A program made the translations under genes and the position numbers. Below, piece by piece: positions 21,344-31,672 of a stretch of 64,000 bases of DNA. The notes under the pieces are model-generated. The model saw nothing but the letters and a program-made list of their open reading frames with translations. It had not been told where the DNA came from and searched no databases. This DNA comes from Aphanomyces cochlioides (lineage: Eukaryota > Oomycota > Saprolegniomycetes > Saprolegniales > Verrucalvaceae): contig JAHQRK010000003.1 in assembly GCA_019828595.1 (NCBI GenBank), positions 806,001-870,000 of the forward strand. The letters are read 5' to 3'. How positions within the stretch are numbered: the stretch's first letter is position 1; every line of letters starts with the position of its first letter.

Positions 21344-22099
21344 ATGCCAAACTGCGCCGCGTGCTCCAAGGCTGTGTACTACAACGATCCCAAGATTAAT
21401 GGGAAAGCTTCCCACCTCTACCACAAGAGCTGCTTCAAGTGCAGCCAATGTGCGTGCCAGCTCACGCTCAACACGTTTGCATACCACGGCGACACGCTCT
21501 TGTGCAAGACGCACTACATGACGTACTTCCGCACGACCAACTCGTACGGTGGTGAAGACAAGTTTAAGAAGCAAAAGGATGATGTCGTGTCATCGAGTGT
21601 GGTCAAGGAAATTGCAGCTGTGATCACGCCTCGAGCGGCTGCACCAGCACCCCCAACGCCACTCGAGATCCCTCCACAAGATATTCAAGACAAGCCGACT
21701 AAGGTGTCGCCACTGCGCGAATCGCTTTCGTCCAATCCATTCCTCCGCAGCGATTCCAACAGAAGTCTGCGGTCCAACTCAAACTCATCGTCGTTGAGCG
21801 AAGACGGCAAGAGAATTAGCCCAAACAACGGTGCGCCAAAGGTCAAGCGCATCTTTGCATTTGGTGGCAGCCCAAAATGTGCCGCTTGCTCCAAGAGCGT
21901 TTACGCCAACGATGCGAAAACCCAGCTCGAAGGCAAATCCTTCCACCAGATGTGCTTTAAATGTGTCACCTGCTCTACGCAGCTCAACCTCAACAACTTT
22001 ACCTATGCTGGCGACCAGCTCCGTTGCAAAGTGCACTACATGAAGCACTTTCACGAAAACAATGGCTATGCCGGTGGCGAGCAGTTCAAGCAAAAATAG
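21344..22099 (+). CDS. Two-LIM-domain protein
   Basis: An intronless 251-residue protein with two LIM zinc-binding domains (about 4-62 and 184-242). Each has C-x2-C near its start (NCAACSK and KCAACSK), a central H-x2-CFKC cluster and an end of the C-K-x-HY type. Each LIM is followed by a Gly-Gly segment (SYGGEDKFKK, GYAGGEQFKQK), as in CRP/CSRP proteins. The linker (about 75-180) is Pro/Ser-rich and probably disordered. Such proteins bind actin or act as scaffolds. The two LIMs are similar enough to suggest internal duplication. Confidence 0.9.
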   Translation: MPNCAACSKAVYYNDPKINGKASHLYHKSCFKCSQCACQLTLNTFAYHGDTLLCKTHYMTYFRTTNSYGGEDKFKKQKDDVVSSSVVKEIAAVITPRAAAPAPPTPLEIPPQDIQDKPTKVSPLRESLSSNPFLRSDSNRSLRSNSNSSSLSEDGKRISPNNGAPKVKRIFAFGGSPKCAACSKSVYANDAKTQLEGKSFHQMCFKCVTCSTQLNLNNFTYAGDQLRCKVHYMKHFHENNGYAGGEQFKQK

Positions 22100-22506
22100 A
22101 TGTATAAGACCAAACGATAACTTGTGTTTGTGAGGCCATGGATGGTCAATGGAGCTCTCACTTTCTCGGGTTCGTATCTGTATCGTCACCATTCACGTCT
22201 CCATGAGATCACCCCATCGCCAGGGAGCCAAGCTATAGCTCAGCGTTTCCGCGGCATTTCTCTCCGGCAAGAAGAACAGCTCCCGCCTCAAATAGCCAGG
22301 CTGTAAAGCTCAAACGACGAGGAGAGAAAGCGTGAGAAGCCGAAGATATCCATCTGCAGAGAAGCAGTGTAAGTACTCTCGACTATGCAGCTCCTTCAAC
22401 ATTTTGGTGATGGAGAACTTTTTTTGACAATCAGTTGCAATGAAATGTTGGTCAACAACATTAACCGGAATTTTTAATTCATTATCCGGAAGACAGTTTG
22501 GGAAGC
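22100..22506. other. Intergenic with ATCCGGA motif near the next start
   Basis: No supportable ORF. A half copy ATCCGGA at 22484-22490 lies 17 bp before the next start codon, preceded by AACCGGAA at 22463-22470. Confidence 0.4.
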
Positions 22507-22993
22507 ATGGGGTCGGTCCATCAAGCGCCGACAGAAGGCATGGAATGCCTCGCAACGATGGAAGATATCACGGAAGAAACATACGTGGAGTACCAAACGT
22601 ACCCTAGCATGGAATGGCACCCGTCCCAATTCTGTGCCGATGTCGTCTTGCAGCTGCTCGATTCGCAATTCTCGACCTTCATGAAAAAGGTCCAAGGTGA
22701 GGACGATCTGTGCTTTCTTGCGATGACTGGAATGAGTAGAGCCCGATTGCAAGGCTGAACTACGACGTCTGCTAGCTAAAGGGCCACCCGTGTGGATTGA
22801 AGACAAGTATGGGTTCCCACTGCCTGAAAATGGCGACACCCATATTGTTGCGCTGTGGTTCAGTAGCACAAAGGAAGAAAGGAGCGCCAAGCTGACTGGC
22901 GCTGTCGAAGGTGAAGAGCGAGAAAAACTCTGGTCTGAACTGAAGGAACTACTGAACGCTATTGAAGATGATAAGGAAGAAGTGCGAGACTAG
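22507..22993 (+). CDS. Unknown acidic 147-residue protein
   Basis: Two exons (22507-22696, 22740-22993; 43-nt intron, phase 1). The protein starts MGSVHQAPTEGMECLATMED and has no signal peptide or membrane helix. The second half has WIEDKYGFPLPENGDTHIV and a helical Glu/Lys-rich end (REKLWSELKELLNAIEDDK). I do not recognise a family. Codon structure, clean splice sites and charge pattern support a real gene. Confidence 0.65.
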
Positions 22994-23134
22994 AGCCCAG
23001 TTTTGCTGCCTAATTCTTGAATGCTATTACTGTACACACATACCCATCAATTGCGAAGACATGGACCTCTACTCTCAGAGGATCTGTAAAAGTAAGACGC
23101 ATTCGCAAATTAGCCCACTCGAAAGGCGCATTTG

Positions 23135-23658
23135 TTATGATTTACTCGATCGACGGCGCACAAAACTAAGGTGTAAGTCTGTCGCGTTGTGCTTTTCTGT
23201 GATGAAGTCGAGGACTGGAGTCTTTGCGTGGCGAGGAATCTCAAGCAAGACTCCATTGCATTCGAGTCCGTAATGTCTCCACATGTACTTCCTATTGACA
23301 TATCTTGAGTTCCCAACAGAAAAATCGGTGTGGGTCTACCATGAAATAGATCGTTTTACGGTGGATTTCAATGCGCATTGAATCACTTTGAGAAGTGTCG
23401 AGTATGTTGCAGAAACACCGACGACAACGATGACGCATGAACCATCTTCCAGGTGCAGCGTAAACTTGACTGTGGTGGCTGGAGTGGCCACTTCGATGAG
23501 GTTTTTGATGGCATCCAGTGACGTCCTCGGGGTTAAACCCCTAAAAGTTGCATCTCCAAGCTCACTAGTACAGAATCGAGTTGTGATTGCTCAATACCTG
23601 AGCGCAGCAGTTGATTGACCAAAGCTTTCGCTGTGGTCACTTCGTCCTCGACTGTCAT
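23135..23658 (-). CDS. SNRNP25: U11/U12 snRNP 25 kDa protein (minor spliceosome)
   Basis: Three exons (23658-23598, 23553-23340, 23291-23135; introns 44 and 48 nt) give 143 residues. The conserved core of the family is present: an N-terminal leucine-rich piece (LLRSDATFRGLTPRTSLD), a ubiquitin-like strand section (FTLHLEDGSCVIVVV), and the hallmark ISWKYMWRHYGLECNG close to the human form I-S-W-x-Y-V-W-R-T-F/Y. It ends LSFVRRR. SNRNP25 belongs to the U11/U12 di-snRNP, which recognises U12-type introns. The introns of this gene are ordinary GT-AG. A second gene may start 100 bp away on the other strand. Confidence 0.8.
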
Positions 23659-23760
23659 CCTGTCAAGTCAATGACCAACCCGCCAAAATCCAACGTCAAA
23701 ATCCGACCAATCAGACTCTTTGAAATTGATGAAACTTGATTGGATGAATCTTGATGCGCG

Positions 23761-24180
23761 ATGGTGACTTTTGAGAGAAATGCACACTTTGAAATGGAGT
23801 TTCTGCCGGATTTCATTTCGACAGCTCAACAACACTGGTCGCAAAGCTGCAATGCGGGTAATGAGCTTTTAGCCATAACGATTGTTACTTGCAGGAGATG
23901 CAGTGCTATTTATACCAAGCATTCGAGGCTCTTGCCACACATAGTTGAAGGGCAAAATTACACTATCATCTCCATTTTGGACATTCCCAATGAAACCCAT
24001 TACGAGCACTCAGAGGTAACCTCTTCAAGACTGAAAGAACTTCGGGTGAAATGGGCAAGCTGGGTACGAAACGTTTCATCACTTCATAGCTCACAACACA
24101 CAGACACTGTCACCCTCATACCACGCACTTCGTCTGCGGTGTACAACAAAACAATGCTTTTGAGAACGAGTTTATTTTAA
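23761..24180 (+). CDS. Hypothetical protein, uncertain
   Basis: An ATG-initiated frame of 139 codons, divergent from SNRNP25 and sharing a 100-bp gap with it that contains two CCAAT-type boxes. The product starts MVTFERNAHFEMEFLPDF. A GT-AG pair around 23857-23893 suggests a possible intron, but the spliced frame soon ends, so the true structure is unclear. No domain is recognised. Confidence 0.3.
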   Translation: MVTFERNAHFEMEFLPDFISTAQQHWSQSCNAGNELLAITIVTCRRCSAIYTKHSRLLPHIVEGQNYTIISILDIPNETHYEHSEVTSSRLKELRVKWASWVRNVSSLHSSQHTDTVTLIPRTSSAVYNKTMLLRTSLF

Positions 24181-25292
24181 AACCCAAGAAGTTTTGCTTT
24201 CGCTGGGCAAAACAATCCAGCAACCAATATTAGTATCGATGACCTTCAAAGGGGTGGATGAAGACGCGACGAAACTGTCGAGCGTCTATTGATTTTGCAG
24301 CTTTGAGACAAATTCAACATGACGGGAAGAAGTTGTTTCCAACTCTTATTACCTCTGTCAGCTGCCATCAACTGTATCGCTATCGTCCGTAGTGCCCTCC
24401 TCTATGGCAGATGCCCCTCGTCAACGATTCACAAAATAGGGGGAATCAAATTAGAAAAATCGGCTGCTTTTGCGTTTCGACTTTGCTTTTCGAGTTTTGC
24501 TTTTCGTAGGCCGAAAATTAAAAGTACCTCCAGAGGTACTTTTGCTTTTCGAAAACAAAAAGGAAAAGCATGTTTCCAGCATCTTGACCATTCTCGGTGC
24601 AAAGTCTATTTACTGTATCACTATTTATTTGGAGAAGGCAATCTTAAAATAGTGTGAGTACAATTTCCGAATTTCAACAGCCATCTTCAAAATTCGAAAT
24701 GTGCGCTAAATTGATCAGTTCTGTTCTTTTTTTACGACTTTGCACTTCTATTTTTAACAGTTCTGTCGAGTCGCCATCCATTGTTATTATCATGCTGTAT
24801 TTCCTCCATGCAACGCTGTACAAATGGCACAGGCTTCTGTACGAAGCATTCATGAGCCATACATCTAAACCTGCCTGACCTGAGGATCTCAAAGAGTCCG
24901 CCTGGCTCTTGTGGAGTTCGTACCTTCCGAACCTGCTGCTGTGAATATCACATTGTCAATGACGCGCATGGCGTCACTTGTTGGGTTCAATCTTCAATTT
25001 GGGTGTTACATCATATCTTTTGCTGCGGCGCCTGACTCGAAAGATTTTTCATTGGCCAGTCGCGTGTTGTCGCAGTTGTTCTCAGCAATCGACACCGAAA
25101 TGACCTTTGGTAAAAGCCGATGACGTCATTTTTCCAGCCAATAAATGATCAGTATTTCATAATTAGCCAATCAAAATGCACAGAACATATGCATCAACCA
25201 ATTAAGTTTGAGAAGAGAAGTCCATTGTGTGGTGCCACCAGAGTCATTTCTTTTTACAGCACCATCCCAAAGGAAAGATCAGACACAATCTG
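24181..25292. other. Intergenic, AT-rich with TTTTCG-rich patch
   Basis: About 1.1 kb without a convincing gene. A frame at 24319-24657 is open from ATG but is driven by low-complexity TTTTGCTTTTCG-like sequence at 24465-24570. That patch contains an 11-bp-arm palindrome (AAAAGTACCTC facing GAGGTACTTTT) near 24519-24543. Confidence 0.4.
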
Positions 25293-26531
25293 ATGGAACC
25301 CGTCACGAGAAAGTCTCTGCCGACAAGCTATTCGTTTGCTTGCTCGGGATGGCTCAAGAGCTATCTATTTGGCGTCGGCAAGGCGCTGCAAGAACTGGAG
25401 CTCCACCATGATGCGACCATGCTTGGCACGTCTGGTGGTTCGCTCGCAGCACTCTCCATGGTCCTCGACAACGACTTTGATGCGATGGTCAATGGTGTTG
25501 TCAACGAATTGGTTCCAGCGGCGCGCTCGTCCTTTGCCAACGCGTTTCGCGTTCGCGAGTATTTGAGAGATGCGATGCAGCGATGGGGAAACTTTGAAGT
25601 CCCAGGCGCTCTCGAACGAGCCAAGCGCTGCGTTGTTGTCTACTCGTCCATTTCGAAATGGGCGTCCCGCCGAGTGAGTGAATTTGCCAACGTCGAAGAA
25701 CTTACTCAGTCAGTCCTTGCTTCCTGCTGCGCTATACCCATATGCGGTTTGCCGTTTCGATTGAAGGGCGAATGGGTCATGGATGGCGGTCTCTTTGATT
25801 TTCAACCTGTCTTGGACGAAACCACAATCACGATCAGCCCGTTCTACTGCACTCAAGCCGACATCAAGCCGTCACAATACGTGCCAATGTGGTGGGCAAT
25901 ATATCCACCTGAACCTGACCGTGTCGAGTGGCTCTACCAGCTTGGCAAGAACGACGCCTACATGTGGGCACTCAAGCAAGGTTACACCACCAAGACACAT
26001 ATACCTCCATCTCCCTTGGACGAATCAAGTTACCAAACCAAGCTTGGACGCTTCTTGGGCTACAAGACCATGGAAAGCCGCATCTTGGACTTCTTTTTCG
26101 TCCTCACAGTTGCGATGATTTGGAAACCTGTGGCATTTTTCTTGCTCTACACTGAGCTCCTCATCCGCGCCGTTGTCCACGCAACCGAGTCTGGTGTCTT
26201 GGCAGTATCAAGTGCTGGTTTGTGGAACTGGCTTGCGATCATGTCTGTGGCGTTTGGCTTTATGGTTGCAAGTGCGATTTTACCGGTTGGCGTTCTGCAA
26301 TGGCTCGGAGTGGCAATGTGCTTGCTCCTTTGCTGCTTTTCAGAATGTGCTAGTCGTCTTGAACAGTCGTATCACAAGTGGGTGCGTTGCCTGACTTGCA
26401 TGCAAATCATGTTCAGCATGTCCCTCTTCCTTCGAACGATTCCGCTCGTTGGTCCCTCAGTCCCCATGAAAAAGCACCGTTGGCTCATCGAACACTCGAT
26501 AGTCTACCGCTTGACCAAGGATTTCCTGTAG
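25293..26531 (+). CDS. Patatin-like phospholipase, copy 1
   Basis: An intronless 412-residue protein. The patatin signature is clear: an N-terminal loop (SYSFACSGWLKSYLFGVGKA), nucleophile elbow GTSGGS (G-x-S-x-G) and catalytic aspartate in DGGLFDFQP. The C-terminal third has three to four hydrophobic helices (VAFFLLYTELLIRAVV and others), so the enzyme is probably an integral membrane acyl hydrolase acting on phospholipid or triacylglycerol. ATG at 25293 is used; the frame extends upstream from a GTG only. It heads a tandem array with one more intact and two broken copies. Confidence 0.9.
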   Translation: MEPVTRKSLPTSYSFACSGWLKSYLFGVGKALQELELHHDATMLGTSGGSLAALSMVLDNDFDAMVNGVVNELVPAARSSFANAFRVREYLRDAMQRWGNFEVPGALERAKRCVVVYSSISKWASRRVSEFANVEELTQSVLASCCAIPICGLPFRLKGEWVMDGGLFDFQPVLDETTITISPFYCTQADIKPSQYVPMWWAIYPPEPDRVEWLYQLGKNDAYMWALKQGYTTKTHIPPSPLDESSYQTKLGRFLGYKTMESRILDFFFVLTVAMIWKPVAFFLLYTELLIRAVVHATESGVLAVSSAGLWNWLAIMSVAFGFMVASAILPVGVLQWLGVAMCLLLCCFSECASRLEQSYHKWVRCLTCMQIMFSMSLFLRTIPLVGPSVPMKKHRWLIEHSIVYRLTKDFL

Positions 26532-26966
26532 CTTTTCGCTTCTAATTTAATTTGATGTACTTATGATCTGTGATCAATCGCTCCACGAAACCACGTTGAC
26601 TGCGGACATAGAGCTCCAAGGCACGGCTCCACATCATTGAACTATAGTCATTACTAGAATCGTCTTCATGGAATTCATCATACGAACATGCCTTGTGAAA
26701 TCTGCAAGCATCGCGCCGAGTACTTTGGGAGATCCTGAATTAGCACCAAGCGAGATTTGATTACAGTCGCCCAGTTTGTGGGTTGAGTCCAAATATCCAC
26801 CGCGACTCCATTCTAGATAGAAAGGTCTGTTCTTCTTGGACCTTCCTGGCTATCCATCAAGCTATTGTGTATATCATCCGCTGCGATCCTTGAAGTGAAA
26901 AGCTCACCATAAACAGGATACTTGATAGTAAACGTGCGGCGGAAATTCATTTTTCCATTTTCATCG
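26532..26966. other. Intergenic within the patatin array
   Basis: No gene. The last 80 bp resemble the sequence just before the third copy (around 28680-28764), including GATCCTTGA-GTGAAA and CATTTTCATCGATGG, so promoter and gene were duplicated together. Confidence 0.5.
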
Positions 26967-28199
26967 ATGGAAGCAGCATCAGACAAGAAGACTCCAACAA
27001 GCTATTCGTTCTCCTGTTCTGGCTGGCTCCAATGCTATCAATATGGGGTGGGGAAGGCTCTTCAAGAACTAAATCTGCATCAAGATGCTATATCCCTCGG
27101 TGCGTCTGCTGGCACACTCGCAGCTATGACGCTTACGATCAACAAGGATTTTGACGTCATGCTTCACCATCTTCAAAGGGGCTGCACATTGGCTCATGCT
27201 GCTATTCGTAATATCTTCCGAATCAGCGAGTACGTGGAAGAACTCATGCGAGAGCTGGGGCTACACGAGCCAGGGGCAGTCGAACATCTTGATCGTTGTG
27301 TGATCGTCTACTCGTCATTATCCAAGTGGACATCTCGTCGCATCGATACTTTTTCCAACTGGGATGAACTGCTGCAATCAGTTTTGGCGTCGGCTTGCTT
27401 GCCTCCATTTTCAATTTCTCCTTTTGTTTTCAAGGGGGAATGGGTGATTGACGGTGGTCTGTTTGAATTTCAACCCATCCTGGACGCCAACACAGTCACA
27501 GTTTGCCCGCTCTACTTCTCCAAGGCGGATATTCGACCATCGCAGTACGTACCAGTGTGGTGGGGTTTGCTTCCAGGAGATCCAATTCGCTTCCAGTGGC
27601 TGTACCATCTTGGCAAGTATGACGCATACCAGTGGGCCCTCAAGCATGGCTACACGACCAAGACGTATATTCCCCCCATGCGAGTGAATGAATCACCTTT
27701 TCAGACCAAGGTGGGCAACTTTTTCGGCTACAAGTCTATGGACAACCGCCTCCTGGATGTCTTCTTTGTTGCCTCTGTTGCTATAGTGTGGAAACCTGTA
27801 GCATTCTTTCTTGTCTATGCTGAGCTCTTGTTGTGTGCCTTTGGTCAAGCTGCAGAGTTGATGGAAGCGATTGCATCAAACGCCAATTTATCGCTCTGGA
27901 TCGTTACCTCATCTCTCGTATTGGGCTTTACGTTTACTGCTGCGCTTCTCCCTCTTAGGTTTCTCGAATGCCTCAGTGGAACTCTCTGCTTACTTCTGGT
28001 CTACTGTGCTGTCCAGTCAACTCGGGATGACAAGGCGTATTTCCACTGGGAATGCTCCCTCAACTATTTGCGAGCCATGTTCAGCTTGAAGCTGTTTCTC
28101 CAGACGATCCCCCTCGTCGGTTCAGTCATTCCCCTCAAGAATCACGATTGGCTTGAGGAGAACTCGCTCGTCTATCGTATTACCCTGCCCCTCCAATGA
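26967..28199 (+). CDS. Patatin-like phospholipase, copy 2
   Basis: An intronless 410-residue paralogue of the gene at 25293. The motifs are kept: SCSGWLQCYQYGVGKA, GASAGT as nucleophile elbow and DGGLFEFQP. The C-terminal hydrophobic helices are also kept (VAFFLVYAELLLCAF). The elbow G-A-S-A-G differs from the G-T-S-G-G of copy 1, so substrate preference may differ. ATG at 26967 follows the conserved CATTTTCATCG block shared with the third copy. Confidence 0.9.
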   Translation: MEAASDKKTPTSYSFSCSGWLQCYQYGVGKALQELNLHQDAISLGASAGTLAAMTLTINKDFDVMLHHLQRGCTLAHAAIRNIFRISEYVEELMRELGLHEPGAVEHLDRCVIVYSSLSKWTSRRIDTFSNWDELLQSVLASACLPPFSISPFVFKGEWVIDGGLFEFQPILDANTVTVCPLYFSKADIRPSQYVPVWWGLLPGDPIRFQWLYHLGKYDAYQWALKHGYTTKTYIPPMRVNESPFQTKVGNFFGYKSMDNRLLDVFFVASVAIVWKPVAFFLVYAELLLCAFGQAAELMEAIASNANLSLWIVTSSLVLGFTFTAALLPLRFLECLSGTLCLLLVYCAVQSTRDDKAYFHWECSLNYLRAMFSLKLFLQTIPLVGSVIPLKNHDWLEENSLVYRITLPLQ

Positions 28200-28764
28200 A
28201 TAATCTCCACGATATTAATACCTCTTTCGAGGTGAATAAACGTCAATGGTATCATTTCAGATGAAATAGCAATCCCAAGTGTGAAGCGAATGGCCTTTTA
28301 ATCGCTAACTTGCATTCCCCGAACAAGTCACATATTATCGCCACCTGGATCTTACCTCTGTATGGGTATGAGAAGCAGATGCCCAAGCACGACTGTAGAT
28401 GTGCTTGCTGTCGTCGTGATATGTAAGAGCGCCCGATCGAAGGTCGCAACTCGCGACCCGGCATTGGCGTCAAGGTGGGTTTGGGTTGCAGTGTTCAAGT
28501 TTGTAAATTGATTTTTCGTCACCAAACGATCCCATCTTTGACAAAATGCACTACGACTGCTTGTGGTGTAGTGGTGTTTGTGGCGTTCATACCTTGACAG
28601 GACGGCAGTCTCCCCTTCAAATCCGTTTTGTCAAATGCGCGTATGGACGAAAGATGTGTGAGGCGTTGTGTGTTTGTCCATTACGATCCTTGACGTGAAA
28701 GTTCTCCACAAACTCGCAGCGCTGAAGTCAACCAAAAGTTCAAACTCATTGCTCATTTTCATCG
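28200..28764. other. Intergenic within the patatin array
   Basis: No supportable gene. The 3' end carries the duplicated upstream block described for 26532-26966. Confidence 0.4.
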
Positions 28765-29797
28765 ATGGTGGCACCCCCGCAAGCTATTCGTTCGCCTGTT
28801 CTGCTTGGCTTGAGTGCTACCGGGAAAGGTTTTCAAGAACTGAATCTGCATCAAGACGCAATATCCCTCGGTGCCTCTGGTGGCGCCATCGTTGCCATGA
28901 CTCCCGCCGTGGACAAGGACTTCGACATCAACATGCACTGAGACTCTCCAAGATTGCTCAAACTGCTATTCGCAACATCTTCCGCATCAGCGAGTACATA
29001 GAAGAACTCATGCAAGAGCTGGGGCTACACAAACCAGGGGCAACCGAACATCTTGATCGTTGTGTGATCGTCTACTCGTCATTATCCAAATGGACATCCC
29101 GTCGCATCAATACTTTTTCCAACTGGGATGACTTGCTGCAAACAATGATGGCGTCGGGTTGCTTGCCTCCGTTTACCATTCCTCCTTTTGTTTTCAAGGG
29201 GGAATGGGTGATTGACGGTGGTCTGTTTGAGTTTCAACCCATGCTAGACGATGACACAGTCACGATTAGTCCACTCTACTTTTCCAAGGCAGATATTCGA
29301 CCAACTCAGTGCGTGCCACTGGTGGGGTCTACTTCCAGCAGATCCTACTCGCTTAGAGTGGTTATACCATCTTGGCAAGTACGATGCGTACCAATGGGCC
29401 ATCAAGCATGGCTACACAACCAAGACGTATATTCCCCCGATGCCACTGGATACACCGCACTTCCAAACAAAGGTGGGCAATTTTTGGGGCTACCAGTCAA
29501 TGGACAACCGCCTCTTGGATGTCTTCTTCGTTGCTTCTGTTGCCATGGTGGGGAAACCTGTAGCATTCTCCCTTGTCTATGCTGAGCTCTTGGTGCGTGC
29601 CGTTGGTCAAGCTGTTGAATCTGTAAAATTGGCAACCTCCAATGCTGGTCTATCGCGATGGATTGTCATTTCATCTCTCGTACTGGGCTTTACGTTTACT
29701 GCTGCGCTTCTCCCCATTGGAATTCTCGAATGCCTGGGTGGACCGCTCTGTCTGCTCCTGGTCTACTGTGCTCTACAACCAGCTCGTGATGACAAGG
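28765..29797 (+). pseudogene. Broken patatin-like copy 3
   Basis: Close homologue of copy 2. A short deletion just after the start shifts the frame of the N-terminal loop. The GASGG elbow is followed by an early TGA (28939-28941). A second frameshift lies near 29313, after ADIRPTQC. Long stretches between remain clearly patatin-like, including DGGLFEFQP and the C-terminal helices (ALLPIGILECLGGPLCLLLV). At about 29797 the sequence jumps back to an earlier part of the fold, so the 3' end has been replaced by another copy. Confidence 0.8.
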
Positions 29798-30491
29798 CAT
29801 GTTTGGTTTGTTCGACTTTCCGCCTGTCTTGGACGACACCACAGTCACAATCAACACGCTCTACTTGGGGAACGCGGACATCAAACCATCCGAGTACGTG
29901 TCTTTGTGGTGGATGTTTCTTCCCCCAGAGTCCAGCCGTCTCGAGTGGCTGTACCATCTTAGCAAACACGACGCTTACCAATCAAGCATGACTACACGAA
30001 GGAGATGTATACACCTTTAATCCATCGCCGTTCCAGACCAAAGTTGGCCCCTTCTTTGGGAATGAGCTCGTGGACAATTGTATTTTGGATATGCTCTTCT
30101 TTGCTTTAATCACTGTCCTTTCGAGACCATTGACATTTGTTCTTCTGTACTTTGAGCTCTTCGCGTGGTCCTTAGTTCATGCTGTTCTGAACGCTAGTCT
30201 ATCGCTCTGGGTCATTGCCATATCTGTCATCTCGGGCTTCGCAGTCGCCAATGCATGCCCCCCCCCTTGGATTTATCGAATGTCTCGGTGGAAGTCTCTT
30301 CTTGCTCTTCTGCTGCTTTGCTCTGCGGCCTTTTGGAGACTACAAATCTCAGCACCACTGGCAATGCTACCTAGAGTGCATCCAAACCGTGTTCAGCATG
30401 TCGCTCTTCCTTCGTGCGATTCCTTCGATCGGTTCCTTCATTCCCCGGATGAAGCGCGACTGGCTTCTGGAGCATCAATCGTCAAAATATA
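29798..30491 (+). pseudogene. 3' half of a fourth patatin-like copy
   Basis: The fragment starts in the catalytic aspartate region, reading GLFDFPPVLDD, and continues through ADIKPSEYV and WLYHLSKHDAYQ. It then shifts frame near 29990 and again at a run of cytosines near 30258. The end (ECIQTVFSMSLFLRAIPSIG) matches the ends of copies 1 and 2. It has no start, loop or nucleophile. The direct junction with copy 3 indicates unequal crossing-over. Confidence 0.75.
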
Positions 30492-30564
30492 ATTTCACAT
30501 GTTTGAAATGTCCATTCATAGTGCGGTTTTGCATATTTTTGTCAACTTGAACAAAGTCGCCTGG

Positions 30565-31586
30565 ATGACCACGAGACCAGTTGTCCTTGTGCTTTGCGGT
30601 CTTCCAGGCGCCGGCAAGTCGAGTCTTGCCAGTGGCTTGGCGGAATATCTGCCAGATTACAGTATTGAAATACTCGACTACGATGCCATCTATACAGAGA
30701 AATCGCAAGGGGATCACTTTGAGCCTGGCCTGTGGCATGCAACTCGAGAGAGCGTCCACCAACGTGTCCGACACACCCTCGACAACATCGCTGAAGCCCC
30801 GACGCGGCATTTGTAAGTAAAACGAGGGTCGTCCACCGATGGAATTCCTTTAGGATCGTCTTGGATGACAACATGTACTATCGAAGCATGCGCAAGCGAT
30901 TCTGGCAACTTGCTCAAACCAGTAAGCTGCAGTGTGGCAGTTGAGAGCTCACTTGAGTAGACCGCGTGGGCTTTGGCCAAGTCTTTGTTGATACTTCATT
31001 GGAAACCTGCCGTCGACGAAATGCACAGCGGAATATTCCAGTGCCATCGAGCGTATTTAATCGCATGGCAGCATTGCTTGAAGTTCCACAACCTGAATCC
31101 GTCCCCTGGGAACACCACTCGATTCAAGCCGCCCTCGAGTCAAATGAAGCTAGGTACTGCTGCTGTCCATCTATCCACTATGTTCCAATGCCCGTAGGAA
31201 CGAAGCTCTGCAGAGAATTGCCGACTTTATCCAGCATGTCGAACAGCATCCTGAAGCTCCAACTGCTGACCTCCGTCTGATCGAACAGGTACCTCAAAGC
31301 CACACACCGTGTGGAGTCTACTCGATGATCCATGCAGGAAAAGAGTCGCGAATCGAATCGTGCTAGCTGGGTCCATTGCCTCGACGGCAGGCTTCGAAAG
31401 CTCGTTAGTCTCATGCTTCAAGACTGCAAAGAATCCAAAGCTATCAGAGCCAAACAACTCAATGACGCCAGGAAAGCCACACTTCAGCGGTGTCGGGATA
31501 TGGCAGCCTCATCACGTAGTGGTGACATGGACGAAGAACTCGACTTGCTCGAGCTTGTCTTCATGCAACTCTGTGGCGAAGTCTGA
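30565..31586 (+). CDS. PSTK: L-seryl-tRNA(Sec) kinase
   Basis: Five exons (30565-30812, 30854-30921, 30961-31153, 31198-31288, 31338-31586; introns 39 to 49 nt) give 282 residues. The P-loop GLPGAGKSS is near the N terminus. The run LDDNMYYRSMRKRFWQLAQ, then GFGQVFVDTSLETCRRRNAQR and PWEHHSI, matches PSTK and not the related KTI12. PSTK phosphorylates Ser-tRNA(Sec), the step before selenocysteine is made by SepSecS. Its presence implies that the organism makes selenoproteins. The protein is cytosolic, with no targeting peptide. Confidence 0.85.
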
Positions 31587-31672
31587 GAGATTCGATGGCT
31601 CTTTATGTACGAGCTTGGTTAAGTTCTGAGCAGTCACAAGGAGCACAGACAGAAAAAAAACGCGCGGTCATC

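Noticed and set aside
24319..24657. 112-codon plus frame
   Set aside because: Open because of a low-complexity TTTTCG-rich patch; no domain.
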